From contig NZ_JAAAFX010000005.1 of the NCBI RefSeq assembly GCF_019352895.1, positions 129,654 to 193,653 of the forward strand: a DNA stretch of 64,000 nucleotides, read 5' to 3'. Under the pieces are notes generated by a model. It ran no database searches and was not told where the DNA came from. It saw only the letters and a program-made list of their open reading frames with translations. The first letter of the stretch is position 1. Every line of letters begins with the position of its first letter. Source of the DNA: Variovorax boronicumulans (GTDB lineage: Bacteria > Pseudomonadota > Gammaproteobacteria > Burkholderiales > Burkholderiaceae_C). A program made the translations under genes and the position numbers. Below, in pieces: positions 43,776 to 52,404 of this stretch.

Positions 43776-44729
43776 CTACTTGCTGTCCTTGGTGACCAGC
43801 ACCACGTCGGTCTTCACCGCGGCCGGCATGTCCGCCTGCTTCTTCTTGTCGGCGATGGCCTTGAGCGCGGTCTCGATGCCGAACACGGCCTGCTTGGCGG
43901 CGAACTGGTCGGCGGTGGCGAGCACGCGGCCGTCTTTCAGCATCGGCTTGATGGCGCCGATGTTGTCGTAGCCCACCACCAGCACCTTGCCGGTCTTGCC
44001 CGCGGCCTTGACCGCCGCGACCGCGCCCAGCGCCATGCTGTCGTTGCCGGCCAGCAGGGCCTTGAGGTCGGGGTGCTCGCGCAGCATGCCGGCGGCCACC
44101 GTGTTGGCCTTGTCGATCTCCCACTGGCCCGACTGCACGCCCACCACCGTCACGCCGGCGGCCTTCATCGCGTCCTGGTAGCCCAGCGTGCGCTGTTGCG
44201 CATTGAAGGTGGTCGACACGCCTTCGATGATGCCGACCTTGTCGCCGGCCTTGAGTTCCTTGGCCAGCGCATCGCCCACCAGCTTGGAGCCGGCACGGTT
44301 GTCGGGGCCGACGAAGGGCACCTGGATGCCCTTTTCCTTGAGCGCCGCGGCGTCGAGCTGGTTGTCGATGTTGACCACCAGGATGCCCTTGTCGATGGCG
44401 GCCTTGATCACCGGCACCAGCGCCTTCGAATCGGCCGGGGCGATCACCAGCGCGTTGATCTTCTGCGCCACCATCTGCTCGACCATCTTGATCTGGGCCG
44501 CGGTGTCGGTTTCGTCCTTGATGCCGTTGGCGACCAGCGTGTACTCGGCGGCATGCGCCTTCTGGTGCGCCTTGGCGCCGTCTTCCATGGTGCGGAAGAA
44601 CTCGTTGGCCAGCGACTTCATGACCAGTGCCACCTTGGGCTTGTCCTGGGCGAAGGCGGGCGTTCCGGCGATGGCGCCCAGGAGCGTCAGGGCGGCAGCG
44701 CTTTGCAGGGTACGGCGGGTGAACTTCAT
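43776..44729 (-). CDS. rbsB: Ribose ABC transporter substrate-binding protein
   Basis: 317 residues with a signal peptide ending TPAFAQD. The mature start [16 protein letters not shown] and the later [15 protein letters not shown] and [14 protein letters not shown] are typical of the periplasmic ribose/galactose binding family. It is the first gene of the rbs operon and 32 bp ahead of rbsA. The operator lies 73-96 bp upstream of its start. Confidence 0.94.
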   Translation of the reverse strand: MKFTRRTLQSAAALTLLGAIAGTPAFAQDKPKVALVMKSLANEFFRTMEDGAKAHQKAHAAEYTLVANGIKDETDTAAQIKMVEQMVAQKINALVIAPADSKALVPVIKAAIDKGILVVNIDNQLDAAALKEKGIQVPFVGPDNRAGSKLVGDALAKELKAGDKVGIIEGVSTTFNAQQRTLGYQDAMKAAGVTVVGVQSGQWEIDKANTVAAGMLREHPDLKALLAGNDSMALGAVAAVKAAGKTGKVLVVGYDNIGAIKPMLKDGRVLATADQFAAKQAVFGIETALKAIADKKKQADMPAAVKTDVVLVTKDSK

Positions 44730-44801
44730 GGTCGATGTCTCCAGGGTTGGGTGAGCGGCGAGGGGCCACCGGTCTTGGCCGGGGTCGCGATCTTAGTGGA
44801 C

Positions 44802-44825
44802 GAAAACGTTTGCGCAAACGTTTGC
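44802..44825. promoter_or_regulatory. Double LacI-type operator upstream of rbsB
   Basis: A perfect 20-bp palindrome (44804-44823) is made of two abutting 12-bp LacI-family half-palindromes, GAAAACGTTTGC and GCAAACGTTTGC. This is the usual RbsR/PurR/CcpA-type operator form. It lies upstream of rbsB and 124 bp from the divergent ychF, so RbsR could occupy two adjacent sites. Confidence 0.88.
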
Positions 44826-44948
44826 TTATCGGGTCAAACCCCTATGCGACAGGCGTTCCGCAGGGGCGTGCGCGGTGCGCCGAAGGGCGTGCCACCCGGG
44901 GGACACGCGGGACCGCCTAAAATCGTGGGTTACCCAAGAGGACCTCCC

Positions 44949-46040
44949 ATGAGTTTGCAATGCGGCATCGTCGGCCTGCCCAACGTCGGTAAATCCACCC
45001 TTTTCAATGCGTTGACCAAGGCCGGTATCGCTGCGGAGAACTACCCCTTCTGCACGATCGAGCCCAACACCGGCGTGGTCGAGGTGCCCGATCCGCGGCT
45101 GGCCCAGCTCAGCCAGATCGTGAACCCCGAGCGCATCGTCCCGGCGATCGTCGAGTTCGTCGACATCGCGGGCCTGGTGGCCGGCGCCAGCACGGGCGAA
45201 GGCCTGGGCAACAAGTTCCTCGCGCACATCCGCGAGACCGACGCCACGGTGAACGTGGTGCGCTGCTTCGACGACGACAACGTGATCCACGTGGCCGGCC
45301 GCGTCGACCCGATCTCCGACATCGAGGTGATCCAGACCGAGCTCTGCCTGGCCGACCTGGCCACGGTCGAGAAGGCGCTGCACCGCCACACCAAGGTCGC
45401 GCGTTCGGGCGACAAGGACGCGCAGAAGCTGGTCGGCCTGCTCGAGCGCTGCCAGAAGGCGCTCAACGAGAACATCCCGGTGCGCGCACTGGAGTTCACC
45501 AAGGAAGAGCAGCCGCTGGTCAAGAGCTTCACGCTGATCACCGCCAAGCCCGCGATGTTCGTGGGCAACGTGTCGGAGACCGGCTTCGAGAACAACCCTT
45601 ACCTCGACCGGCTGCGCGAGTACGCCGCCAAGCAGAACGCGCCCGTGGTGGCGATCTGCGCCAAGATCGAAGCCGAGCTGTCCGAGATGGACGACGAGGA
45701 CAAGACCATGTTCCTGGCCGAGATCGGCCAGGACGAGCCGGGCCTGAACCGCCTGATCCGCGCCGCCTACTCGCTGCTGGGCCTGCAGACCTACTTCACC
45801 GCCGGCGTGAAGGAAGTGCGCGCCTGGACCATCCACATCGGCGACACCGGCCCGCAGGCCGCCGGCGTGATCCACGGCGACTTCGAGAAGGGCTACATCC
45901 GCGCCCAGACCATCGCCTTCGACGACTACATCGCCTTCAAGGGCGAGCAGGGCGCCAAGGACGCGGGCAAGATGCGCGCCGAAGGCAAGGACTACGTCGT
46001 CAAGGATGGCGACGTGATGAACTTCCTGTTCAGTTCCTGA
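44949..46040 (+). CDS. ychF: Redox-regulated ATPase YchF (Obg-like)
   Basis: 363 residues from the ATG at 44949 ([20 protein letters not shown]). The P-loop GLPNVGKS is followed by FVDIAGLV (G3). NxKPxxxVGN in [14 protein letters not shown] replaces the GTPase NKxD, so the enzyme prefers ATP. A coiled-coil insertion and the C-terminal TGS domain complete the normal length. YchF binds ribosomes and is linked to oxidative stress control. A TAAAAT -10-like box lies at 44918. Confidence 0.96.
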   Translation: MSLQCGIVGLPNVGKSTLFNALTKAGIAAENYPFCTIEPNTGVVEVPDPRLAQLSQIVNPERIVPAIVEFVDIAGLVAGASTGEGLGNKFLAHIRETDATVNVVRCFDDDNVIHVAGRVDPISDIEVIQTELCLADLATVEKALHRHTKVARSGDKDAQKLVGLLERCQKALNENIPVRALEFTKEEQPLVKSFTLITAKPAMFVGNVSETGFENNPYLDRLREYAAKQNAPVVAICAKIEAELSEMDDEDKTMFLAEIGQDEPGLNRLIRAAYSLLGLQTYFTAGVKEVRAWTIHIGDTGPQAAGVIHGDFEKGYIRAQTIAFDDYIAFKGEQGAKDAGKMRAEGKDYVVKDGDVMNFLFSS

Positions 46041-46077
46041 GCCTTGACGCTGCGCCAAATGGGCGCCAGTGCTGCCT

Positions 46078-46103
46078 GAAGACGGTTGAGCCGGGCCGTC
46101 TTC
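46078..46103 (+). terminator. Possible terminator downstream of ychF
   Basis: Arms GAAGACGG and CCGTCTTC are perfect 8-bp complements with a 10-nt loop, 38 bp after the ychF stop. No T-run follows, so termination strength is uncertain. Confidence 0.5.
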
Positions 46104-46133
46104 TGGCATGCTCCGCCTGAAAGGGGGGCGCCT

Positions 46134-46238
46134 ATGCGGCTCGTCAAGAATATCGGGGCGGATGGTGCGTTGGCCAGCCTGGCGCCAGCACAGGTGCAGA
46201 GCCGCGTCGACCCGGTCACCTTTCGGAGGCTGCAGTGA
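46134..46238 (+). CDS. Candidate 34-residue small protein coupled to rhuM
   Basis: A short frame starts with ATG at 46134, has a G-rich Shine-Dalgarno (AAGGGGGG) 5 nt upstream, and ends in TGA at 46236-46238. Its stop overlaps the GTG start of the RhuM gene as GTGA. The product starts MRLVKNIGAD and ends DPVTFRRLQ, with no membrane segment. It could be a genuine leader or partner peptide, or the C-terminal remnant of a lost upstream gene. No homologue is known to me. Confidence 0.45.
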   Translation: MRLVKNIGADGALASLAPAQVQSRVDPVTFRRLQ

Positions 46239-47281
46239 GCGCCGGCGAGTTTCTGCTCTATCAAACCGAGGATGGCCGCACGCGTGTGGAGTGCCGCTTC
46301 TCCGACCAGACCTTGTGGCTTTCGCAGGCGGGCATGGCGTCGCTGTTCCAGACCAGCAAACAGAATGTCGCCAAGCATCTGAAGGCCATCTTTGCGGAGG
46401 GTGAACTGAGCGTCGATTCAGTTGTCAACCAGTGGTTGACAACTGCCGCCGATGGCAAGACCTACCGGGTCGCGCACTACAGTCTCGACGCGATTCTGGC
46501 CGTCGGCTACCGCGTGCGCTCGGTGCGGGGTACGCAGTTTCGACGTTGGGCGACGGAGCGATTGGGCGAATACCTGCTCAAGGGCTTCACGATGGACGAC
46601 GAGCGGCTCAAGAACCCGCCGGCCGCTGGCGTCGCGCCGCCGGATTACTTTGGCGAACTGCTTGCGCGCGTGCGCGACATTCGTGCGAGTGAGCGCCGCA
46701 TGTACCTGCGGGTGCGGGAAATCTTTGCACTGGCGGCTGACTACGAGCCCAGTCTTCCAGAAACCACGCAGTTCTTTCGCATCATCCAGAACAAGCTGCA
46801 CTTTGCGGTCACGGGCAAGACGGCCGCCGAACTCATCGCCGAGCGGGCTGACCACCGTCAGCCGCAGATGGGGCTGACGGCCATGCAGGCAGGCGCGGTG
46901 CGCAAGGCAGACGTGACCATCGCCAAGAACTACTTGCGAGAGGCCGAGATCGCAGAACTGAACCGCGTCGTCGTGATGTGGCTGGATTTCGCCGAAGACC
47001 AGGCAACGCGCCGAAAGCAGGTTTTCTTGAACGACTGGCAGACCAAGCTTGACGAGTTCCTGCGCTTCAACGACCGAGAGGTGCTTCCCGATGCAGGACA
47101 GGTGAGCAAGAAAACGGCAGACGCGCATGCGCAGGCCCAATACGAGCGCTTTGCCATGGAGCGCCGGAGTGAGCGCGAATCGCAGGGCGAATCCGATGCG
47201 GTGCGCGCGCTCGAACAGACGGCGCGGCAGCTCGATTCGCCACGAAGAAAGCACATGCCCGAAGAGAGAAAAAAGCCATGA
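46235..47281 (+). CDS. RhuM-family protein (virulence RhuM)
   Basis: 348 residues from a GTG at 46235 with GGAGG 5 nt upstream. The N-terminal DNA-binding-like part contains LWLSQAGMASLFQTSKQNV and a KilA-N/RhuM pattern RGTQFRRWATERLGEYLLKG; a helical C-terminal domain contains LREAEIAELNRVV. RhuM was first described in the Salmonella SPI-3 island, and relatives are common in mobile and defence loci; the biochemical role is unknown. The base composition looks clearly less GC-rich than the neighbours, suggesting transfer. The 191 bp between this gene and the GST gene holds nothing I recognise. Confidence 0.85.
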   Translation: MSAGEFLLYQTEDGRTRVECRFSDQTLWLSQAGMASLFQTSKQNVAKHLKAIFAEGELSVDSVVNQWLTTAADGKTYRVAHYSLDAILAVGYRVRSVRGTQFRRWATERLGEYLLKGFTMDDERLKNPPAAGVAPPDYFGELLARVRDIRASERRMYLRVREIFALAADYEPSLPETTQFFRIIQNKLHFAVTGKTAAELIAERADHRQPQMGLTAMQAGAVRKADVTIAKNYLREAEIAELNRVVVMWLDFAEDQATRRKQVFLNDWQTKLDEFLRFNDREVLPDAGQVSKKTADAHAQAQYERFAMERRSERESQGESDAVRALEQTARQLDSPRRKHMPEERKKP

Positions 47282-47472
47282 CGATGCCATTTCAATTCGA
47301 ACCGTCTTGATTGGCCGCTTGTCGAGTTCGACGCGGCATGCGATGGTTTCTCGGGGCGTGTGGTCTGCCGCAGCCGATTCAAGGTAACTCGCCCACGCCA
47401 TCCTTCGCCAAGACGCAGGGCGGTTTGGATCGACAGCTTTATCCCACATGGGCAGCAGCCCTCACTACCACC

Positions 47473-48147
47473 ATGATCACCGTCCACCACCTGAACAACT
47501 CCCGCTCGCAGCGTGTGCTCTGGCTGCTCGAGGAGCTCGAGCTGCCCTACGAGATCGTGCGCTACGAGCGCGATCCCAAGACGATGCTGGCGCCGCCGGC
47601 GCTGCGCAAGATCCATCCGCTGGGCAAGTCGCCGGTGGTGACGACCGACGAGGGGCTGGTGCTGGCCGAATCGGGGGCCATCGTCGAGACGCTGGTGGAG
47701 CGCCACGGCCAGGGCCGGCTCGCGCCCGCCGCGGGCAGTGCGGACGCGCTGCGCTACCGCTACTGGCTGCACTATGCCGAGGGATCGGCCATGCCGCCGC
47801 TATTGCTCAAGCTGATCTTCGACCGCATCGAGAGCAGCAAGATGCCCTTCTTCGTGAAGCCCGTGGCCCGGATGATCGCGGGCAAGGCCAAGGCCGGTTT
47901 CGTGACGCCCAACCTCAAGACTCACCTGGACTTCATGGAAGGCGAACTCGGCAAGGGCGAATGGTTCGCCGGGCCTGACTTCACGGGCGCCGACATTCAG
48001 ATGAGTTTTCCGGTCGAGGCCGCCAAGGCCCGCGGCGGGCTGGATGCCAGCCGGCCCCGGCTGATGGCCTGGCTCGAACGCATCCATGCGCGGCCGGCCT
48101 ACCGGCGCGCGCTGGAGCGCGGTGGGCCCTACGGCCTGTTGTCCTGA
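47473..48147 (+). CDS. Glutathione S-transferase family protein
   Basis: 224 residues from the ATG at 47473. The thioredoxin-like N-terminal domain reads VHHLNNSRSQRVLWLLEELE, with a Ser/Asn in the catalytic loop as in beta/theta-like GSTs, and has the cis-Pro plus Glu-Ser glutathione site (KSPVV...LAESGAIVE). The C-terminal domain is all-helical. It conjugates or reduces substrates with glutathione in the cytosol. The frame is open upstream into low-GC sequence that is unlikely to be coding. Confidence 0.92.
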   Translation: MITVHHLNNSRSQRVLWLLEELELPYEIVRYERDPKTMLAPPALRKIHPLGKSPVVTTDEGLVLAESGAIVETLVERHGQGRLAPAAGSADALRYRYWLHYAEGSAMPPLLLKLIFDRIESSKMPFFVKPVARMIAGKAKAGFVTPNLKTHLDFMEGELGKGEWFAGPDFTGADIQMSFPVEAAKARGGLDASRPRLMAWLERIHARPAYRRALERGGPYGLLS

Positions 48148-48166
48148 GGGAAAACCCCGCCGCGCG

Positions 48167-48640
48167 TCAGTGCGTGGGCCAGATGTAGAGCAGCGCCACG
48201 GTCATCGTCACGTAGCGCGCGAACTTGCCGATGGCCATGTAGAACACGCAGGGCCAGAAGGGCAGCTTGAGCCAGCCGGCCACCGCGCACAGCGGGTCGC
48301 CGACCAGCGGCAGCCAGCTCAGCAGGCAGGCCTTGGGCCCCAATCGCTCGAGCCAGCCCAGCACCCGGACGTGGTGCCTGGAGTTCGAGTACTTGTCGGC
48401 CACCTTGTGGGCGCCGTAGCCCATCCACCAGTCGACCGCGCCGCCCAGCGTGTTGCCCACCGTCGCCACCGCGATGGCCGACCAGAACATGTCGGGGTTG
48501 AGGCGCAGCAGGCCGAACAGGATGGGTTCGGAACCCACGGGCACCAGCGTCGCGGAGACGAAGGCGGCGAAGAACAGCGTCGACAGCCCGTACTGCGGCA
48601 GCGCCAGAAGGGTCAGGAGAGAGTCGAGCCAGGCTTCCAT
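48167..48640 (-). CDS. YqaA/DedA-family (SNARE-associated) membrane protein
   Basis: 157 residues from the ATG at 48640. It has about four hydrophobic segments and the family core VPVGSEPILFGLL, then TVGNTLGGAVDWWMGY and LSWLPLVGDPLC, matching the VTT/DedA motif of YqaA proteins. Relatives act in membrane homeostasis, possibly as lipid or ion transporters. It converges on the GST gene with a 19-bp gap and diverges from dusB. Confidence 0.87.
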   Translation of the reverse strand: MEAWLDSLLTLLALPQYGLSTLFFAAFVSATLVPVGSEPILFGLLRLNPDMFWSAIAVATVGNTLGGAVDWWMGYGAHKVADKYSNSRHHVRVLGWLERLGPKACLLSWLPLVGDPLCAVAGWLKLPFWPCVFYMAIGKFARYVTMTVALLYIWPTH

Positions 48641-48733
48641 TGCCACGGAGTATAGGAAGGCGCCCCACGCCGTCGTGTGGGAGCGCGCGCCGCGCGGCCT
48701 GCGCAAGAGGGGAAGCGTTAGTCCAAACGTTTC

Positions 48734-48761
48734 AGCCCCTGAAATGGGGCTTGGCTACAAT
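48734..48761 (+). promoter_or_regulatory. Probable dusB-fis promoter with overlapping palindrome
   Basis: TACAAT at 48756-48761 resembles a -10 box about 52 nt before dusB. Directly upstream is the inverted repeat AGCCCC-TGAAAT-GGGGCT (48734-48751), placed where a repressor would block the promoter. No good -35 hexamer is visible. Confidence 0.45.
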
Positions 48762-48812
48762 CGTGCCTCATTTTTCAGCAGCCCCGCGCTCGCTCCCCCC
48801 TCCTTGACCACC

Positions 48813-49880
48813 ATGCAGATCGGCCCTATCGCGCTGGAAAACCGCCTGTTCGTCGCGCCCATGGCTGGCGTGACCGACCGGCCGTTCCGCATGCTGTGCC
48901 GCGCCCTCGGCGCGGGCTATGCGGTGAGCGAGATGGTGACTTCGCGCAAGGAGCTGTGGAACACGCTCAAGACCTCGCGCCGCGCCGACCATGCGGGCGA
49001 GCCGGGCCCCATCGCGGTGCAGATCGCGGGCACCGATGCGGCCATGATGGCCGAGGCGGCGCAGTACAACATCGACCGCGGCGCGCAGATCATCGACATC
49101 AACATGGGTTGCCCGGCCAAGAAGGTCTGCAACAAGTGGGCCGGTTCGGCGCTGATGCGCGACGAGCCGCTGGCGCTGGAGATCGCGCGCGCGGTGGTCG
49201 ACGCGGCAGCGCCGCACGGCGTGCCGGTGACGCTCAAGATGCGCACCGGCTGGAGTGCCGACCACCGCAACGCCGTCAAGCTGGCGCGCGACTTCGAGTC
49301 CGCCGGCGTGCAGATGCTGACCGTGCACGGCCGCACGCGCGAGCAGGGCTACAAGGGGTCGGCCGAGTACGACACCATCGCCGCCGTCAAGGCCGCGGTG
49401 CGCGTGCCGGTGGTGGCCAACGGCGACGTCACCAGCCCCGAGAAGGCGCGCGAGGTGCTGGCCGCGACCGGTGCCGACGCCGTGATGATCGGCCGCGCGG
49501 CGCAGGGCCGGCCCTGGATCTTCCGCGAGATCGCGCATTTCCTCGCGACGGGCACGCACCTTGCACCTCCGCTGGTCGCCGAGGTGCGCCGCCTGCTGCT
49601 GGATCACCTGCAGGAGCACTACGGCCTCTACGGCGAGTACAGCGGCGTGCGCACGGCGCGCAAGCACATCGGCTGGTACGTGCGGGAACTGCCCGGCGGC
49701 GAGGAATTCCGCGGCCGCATGAACGGCATCGAGGACTGCGCGCAGCAGCTGCGCGCGGTGTCCGACTATTTCGAGCAGCTGGCCGCGGGGATGGAACGCA
49801 TTCCCGTGCACCGGGAGGCTGTCGAGGAGGCCGACGAAGAGGGCGCCGAGGACGAGGGAGCGGCTTCGGCCGCGCATTGA
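48813..49880 (+). CDS. dusB: tRNA-dihydrouridine synthase B
   Basis: 355 residues from the ATG at 48813. The FMN-binding barrel starts PMAGVTDRPFRML. The conserved INMGCPAKKVCNKWAGSALM segment holds the catalytic Cys; VHGRTREQGYKG and GADAVMIGRAAQGRPW are further Dus motifs. It reduces uridine in the tRNA D-loop. The C-terminal 20 residues are acidic (EEADEEGAEDEG). It is followed 17 bp later by fis, the gene order conserved across proteobacteria. Confidence 0.95.
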   Translation: MQIGPIALENRLFVAPMAGVTDRPFRMLCRALGAGYAVSEMVTSRKELWNTLKTSRRADHAGEPGPIAVQIAGTDAAMMAEAAQYNIDRGAQIIDINMGCPAKKVCNKWAGSALMRDEPLALEIARAVVDAAAPHGVPVTLKMRTGWSADHRNAVKLARDFESAGVQMLTVHGRTREQGYKGSAEYDTIAAVKAAVRVPVVANGDVTSPEKAREVLAATGADAVMIGRAAQGRPWIFREIAHFLATGTHLAPPLVAEVRRLLLDHLQEHYGLYGEYSGVRTARKHIGWYVRELPGGEEFRGRMNGIEDCAQQLRAVSDYFEQLAAGMERIPVHREAVEEADEEGAEDEGAASAAH

Positions 49881-49897
49881 GAACACAAGAGAAGACC

Positions 49898-50134
49898 ATG
49901 AGCAAGAAGAACATCGACGAATGCGTGAGGAACAGCCTCGACAGCTATTTCCGCGACCTGCGGGGCATCGAGCCCGACGGCATGTACGACATGCTGGTGC
50001 GGGTGGTGGAGAAACCGCTGCTCGACGTGGTGATGACCCGCGCGGAGGGCAACCAGTCCAAGGCCGCCCAGTGGCTGGGGCTCAACCGCAACACGCTGCG
50101 CAAGAAGCTGGTCGAGCACAAACTCATCAAGTAG
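49898..50134 (+). CDS. fis: DNA-binding protein Fis
   Basis: 78 residues, shorter than E. coli Fis (98) but typical of beta-proteobacteria. The C-terminal HTH NQSKAAQWLGLNRNTLRKKL is almost identical to the enterobacterial one. It bends DNA and modulates rRNA and growth-phase genes. It is co-transcribed with dusB. Repeat copy C begins immediately after the TAG stop. Confidence 0.95.
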   Translation: MSKKNIDECVRNSLDSYFRDLRGIEPDGMYDMLVRVVEKPLLDVVMTRAEGNQSKAAQWLGLNRNTLRKKLVEHKLIK

Positions 50135-50244
50135 ATGCCCCCACCCCCGAAGGCATCGCGCACTGCGTGTCGCGATGCCCACCCCCCCCAAGGGGGCAAC
50201 ACCAGCGGCCCGGCAAAGCCGGTTCCGCGGTGTTCCTGGAATTG
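50135..50244 (+). repeat. Stop-codon-anchored GC-rich repeat, copy C
   Basis: It begins right after the fis stop codon. The order is CCCCCACCCCCG, a GGCATCGCGCAC/GTGTCGCGATGCC hairpin, CCCCCCCAAGGGGG and a long hairpin with core CCGGCAAAGCCGG and outer arms AACACC/GGTGTT. It fills most of the fis-purH gap, so purH must be expressed through it or from its 28-bp remainder. Confidence 0.9.
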
Positions 50245-50272
50245 AAACTGCACCGTAGCACCTGAGAACCAT

Positions 50273-51880
50273 ATGGCACTGACCGCACTGATTTCCGTCT
50301 CCGACAAGACCGGCGTCCTCGAATTCGCCCAGGCGCTGCATGCGCTGGGCACCAAGCTGCTGTCCACCGGCGGCACCGCCAAGCTGCTGGCCGATGCCGG
50401 CCTGCCGGTGACCGAAGTGGCCGAGCACACCGGCTTCCCCGAGATGCTCGACGGCCGCGTGAAGACGCTGCATCCGAAGATCCATGGCGGCCTGCTGGCG
50501 CGCCGCGACCTGCCCGAACACGTGGCGGCGATCCAGGCGCACGGCATCGACCCCATCGATCTGCTGATCGTCAACCTCTATCCCTTCGAAGCCACCGTGG
50601 CCAAGGCCGGCTGCACGCTGGAGGATGCGATCGAGAACATCGACATCGGCGGCCCGGCCATGGTGCGCAGCGCGGCCAAGAACTGGAAGGACGTGGGCGT
50701 GCTGACCGACGCCTCGCAGTACGCGGTGGCGCTGGCCGAACTGAAGGCCGACGGCCAGCTCAGCGACAAGACCAAGTTCGCGTTCTCGGTGGCCGCCTTC
50801 AACCGCATCGCCGACTACGACGGCGCGATCAGCGACTACCTCTCGGCCATCGACTTCGACGCCAGCATCGGTCAGCCCGCTCCGACGCGCTCGCTGTTCC
50901 CGGCGCAGAGCAACGGCCGCTTCGTCAAGGTGCAGGACCTGCGCTACGGCGAGAACCCGCACCAGCAGGCCGCCTTCTACCGCGACCTGCATCCGGCGCC
51001 CGGCTCGCTGGTCTCGGCCAGGCAGCTGCAGGGCAAGGAACTGAGCTACAACAACATCGCCGATGCCGACGCCGCGTGGGAATGCGTCAAGAGCTTCGAC
51101 GTGCCGGCCTGCGTGATCGTCAAGCACGCCAACCCCTGCGGCGTGGCCATCGGCAAGGACGCGGCCGAAGCCTATGGCAAGGCTTTCAAGACCGACCCGA
51201 CCTCGGCCTTCGGCGGCATCATCGCCTTCAACCGTCCGGTCGACGGCGACACCGCCCAGGCCATCGCCAAGCAGTTCGTCGAAGTGCTGATGGCGCCGGG
51301 CTACACGCCCGAGGCGCTGGAAGTGTTTCAGGCCACCAAGGCCAAGCTCAACGTGCGCGTGCTGGAAATCGCGCTGCCCCAGGGCGGCACGAGCGACTGG
51401 GACAACGGCCGCAACGCGATGGACGTCAAGCGCGTCGGCTCGGGCCTGTTGATCCAGACCGCCGACAACCACGAACTCGCGGCCAGCGAGCTCAAGGTGG
51501 TCAGCAAGAAGCAGCCCACCCCCCAGCAGCTCGAAGACCTGCTGTTCGCCTGGAAGGTCGCGAAGTACGTCAAGAGCAACGCCATCGTGTTCTGTGCCGA
51601 CGGCATGACCATGGGCGTGGGCGCGGGCCAGATGAGCCGCCTCGACTCGGCGCGCATCGCGAGCATCAAGGCCGAGCACGCCGGCCTGTCGCTGAAGAAC
51701 ACGGCCGTGGCCAGCGACGCCTTCTTCCCGTTCCGCGACGGCCTCGACGTGGTGGTGGACGCGGGCGCGAGCTGCGTGATCCAGCCGGGCGGCTCGATGC
51801 GCGACCAGGAAGTCATCGATGCCGCGGACGAGCGCGGCGTGGTGATGGTGCTCTCGGGCGTGCGCCACTTCCGGCACTGA
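50273..51880 (+). CDS. purH: Bifunctional AICAR formyltransferase / IMP cyclohydrolase
   Basis: 535 residues, the normal length. The N-terminal MGS-like cyclohydrolase domain shows [26 protein letters not shown] and [15 protein letters not shown]. The formyltransferase domain shows [13 protein letters not shown] and KHANPCG with the catalytic Lys-His. It carries out the last two steps of IMP synthesis in the cytosol. It lies 138 bp after fis and is followed by a strong bidirectional stem-loop. Confidence 0.96.
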   Translation: MALTALISVSDKTGVLEFAQALHALGTKLLSTGGTAKLLADAGLPVTEVAEHTGFPEMLDGRVKTLHPKIHGGLLARRDLPEHVAAIQAHGIDPIDLLIVNLYPFEATVAKAGCTLEDAIENIDIGGPAMVRSAAKNWKDVGVLTDASQYAVALAELKADGQLSDKTKFAFSVAAFNRIADYDGAISDYLSAIDFDASIGQPAPTRSLFPAQSNGRFVKVQDLRYGENPHQQAAFYRDLHPAPGSLVSARQLQGKELSYNNIADADAAWECVKSFDVPACVIVKHANPCGVAIGKDAAEAYGKAFKTDPTSAFGGIIAFNRPVDGDTAQAIAKQFVEVLMAPGYTPEALEVFQATKAKLNVRVLEIALPQGGTSDWDNGRNAMDVKRVGSGLLIQTADNHELAASELKVVSKKQPTPQQLEDLLFAWKVAKYVKSNAIVFCADGMTMGVGAGQMSRLDSARIASIKAEHAGLSLKNTAVASDAFFPFRDGLDVVVDAGASCVIQPGGSMRDQEVIDAADERGVVMVLSGVRHFRH

Positions 51881-51881
51881 A

Positions 51882-51907
51882 CGCTTGCGCGCCTCGGCGC
51901 GCAAGCG
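51882..51907. terminator. Bidirectional stem-loop between purH and the convergent outer-membrane gene
   Basis: Perfect 11-bp arms CGCTTGCGCGC/GCGCGCAAGCG with a CTCG loop begin 2 bp after the purH stop and 13 bp beyond the stop of the opposing gene. The arms are very GC-rich, with no clear T-run. Confidence 0.75.
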
Positions 51908-51919
51908 GCCGGTGCAGGC

Positions 51920-52402
51920 TCAGTCCTTGAAACGGTACTTGAGCTGGAAGGTCAGCGCGCCGTACAGCCGGTTCTTGATCGTCGGCACGTAGGCGATGTT
52001 CAGCCCCCAGTTCTTGCCCTCGATCGCCGCGGTGGGGATCAGGGCCGGGAACCAGTTGCCGTTGCGGTAGTTGGGGTAGCCGTCGAAGCCGCCGACCACG
52101 GCGCCCAGCCGCACGCCGTAGACCTCGAAGGGCAGCACGTACAGGCCCAGGTAGTTCGACTGCCGGCGGTCGCTGTTGTGGAAGGTGCCGGCCGTGAGCC
52201 GGTAGACGTCGCTCAGCGGGTACTCGAAGCCCAGGCCGTAGTTGGAATTCTCCAGGCCCTTGTTGCTGTCGAAGTGCGCCGAGTAGAAGCCCGGGTTGAT
52301 CCAGATCTCCTTCGGGTCGAAGGACTGCGCACATGCCAGGCCGGGCAGGAGCAAGGCCCCGAGGAGAGCACTCGACACCGGGAACATGCGCAGGGGATTC
52401 AT
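51920..52402 (-). CDS. Small outer-membrane beta-barrel protein, PagP-like in outline
   Basis: 160 residues with a Sec signal peptide ending LACAQS. The mature part alternates as amphipathic strands (YGLGFEYPL, YLGLYVLPFEV, LYGALTFQLKYRF) and ends in Phe two residues from the C-terminus, as outer-membrane barrels do. The layout (about 135 mature residues, a conserved His early in YSAHFD, NYRNGNWFPALIPTAAI, then NIAYVP) resembles PagP lipid A palmitoyltransferase. I cannot confirm the catalytic Asp-Ser pair, so the enzyme call is tentative. It starts 2 bp after hemL on the same transcript. Confidence 0.75.
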   Translation of the reverse strand: MNPLRMFPVSSALLGALLLPGLACAQSFDPKEIWINPGFYSAHFDSNKGLENSNYGLGFEYPLSDVYRLTAGTFHNSDRRQSNYLGLYVLPFEVYGVRLGAVVGGFDGYPNYRNGNWFPALIPTAAIEGKNWGLNIAYVPTIKNRLYGALTFQLKYRFKD

Positions 52403-52404
52403 GG

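Noticed and set aside
46235..47281. RhuM gene considered as part of a restriction-modification locus
   Set aside because: No hsd or other methyltransferase or nuclease gene is adjacent; the flanks are ychF and a GST gene.
47282..47472. Possible insertion-sequence remnant downstream of the RhuM gene
   Set aside because: No terminal inverted repeats, transposase motif or target duplication could be seen.
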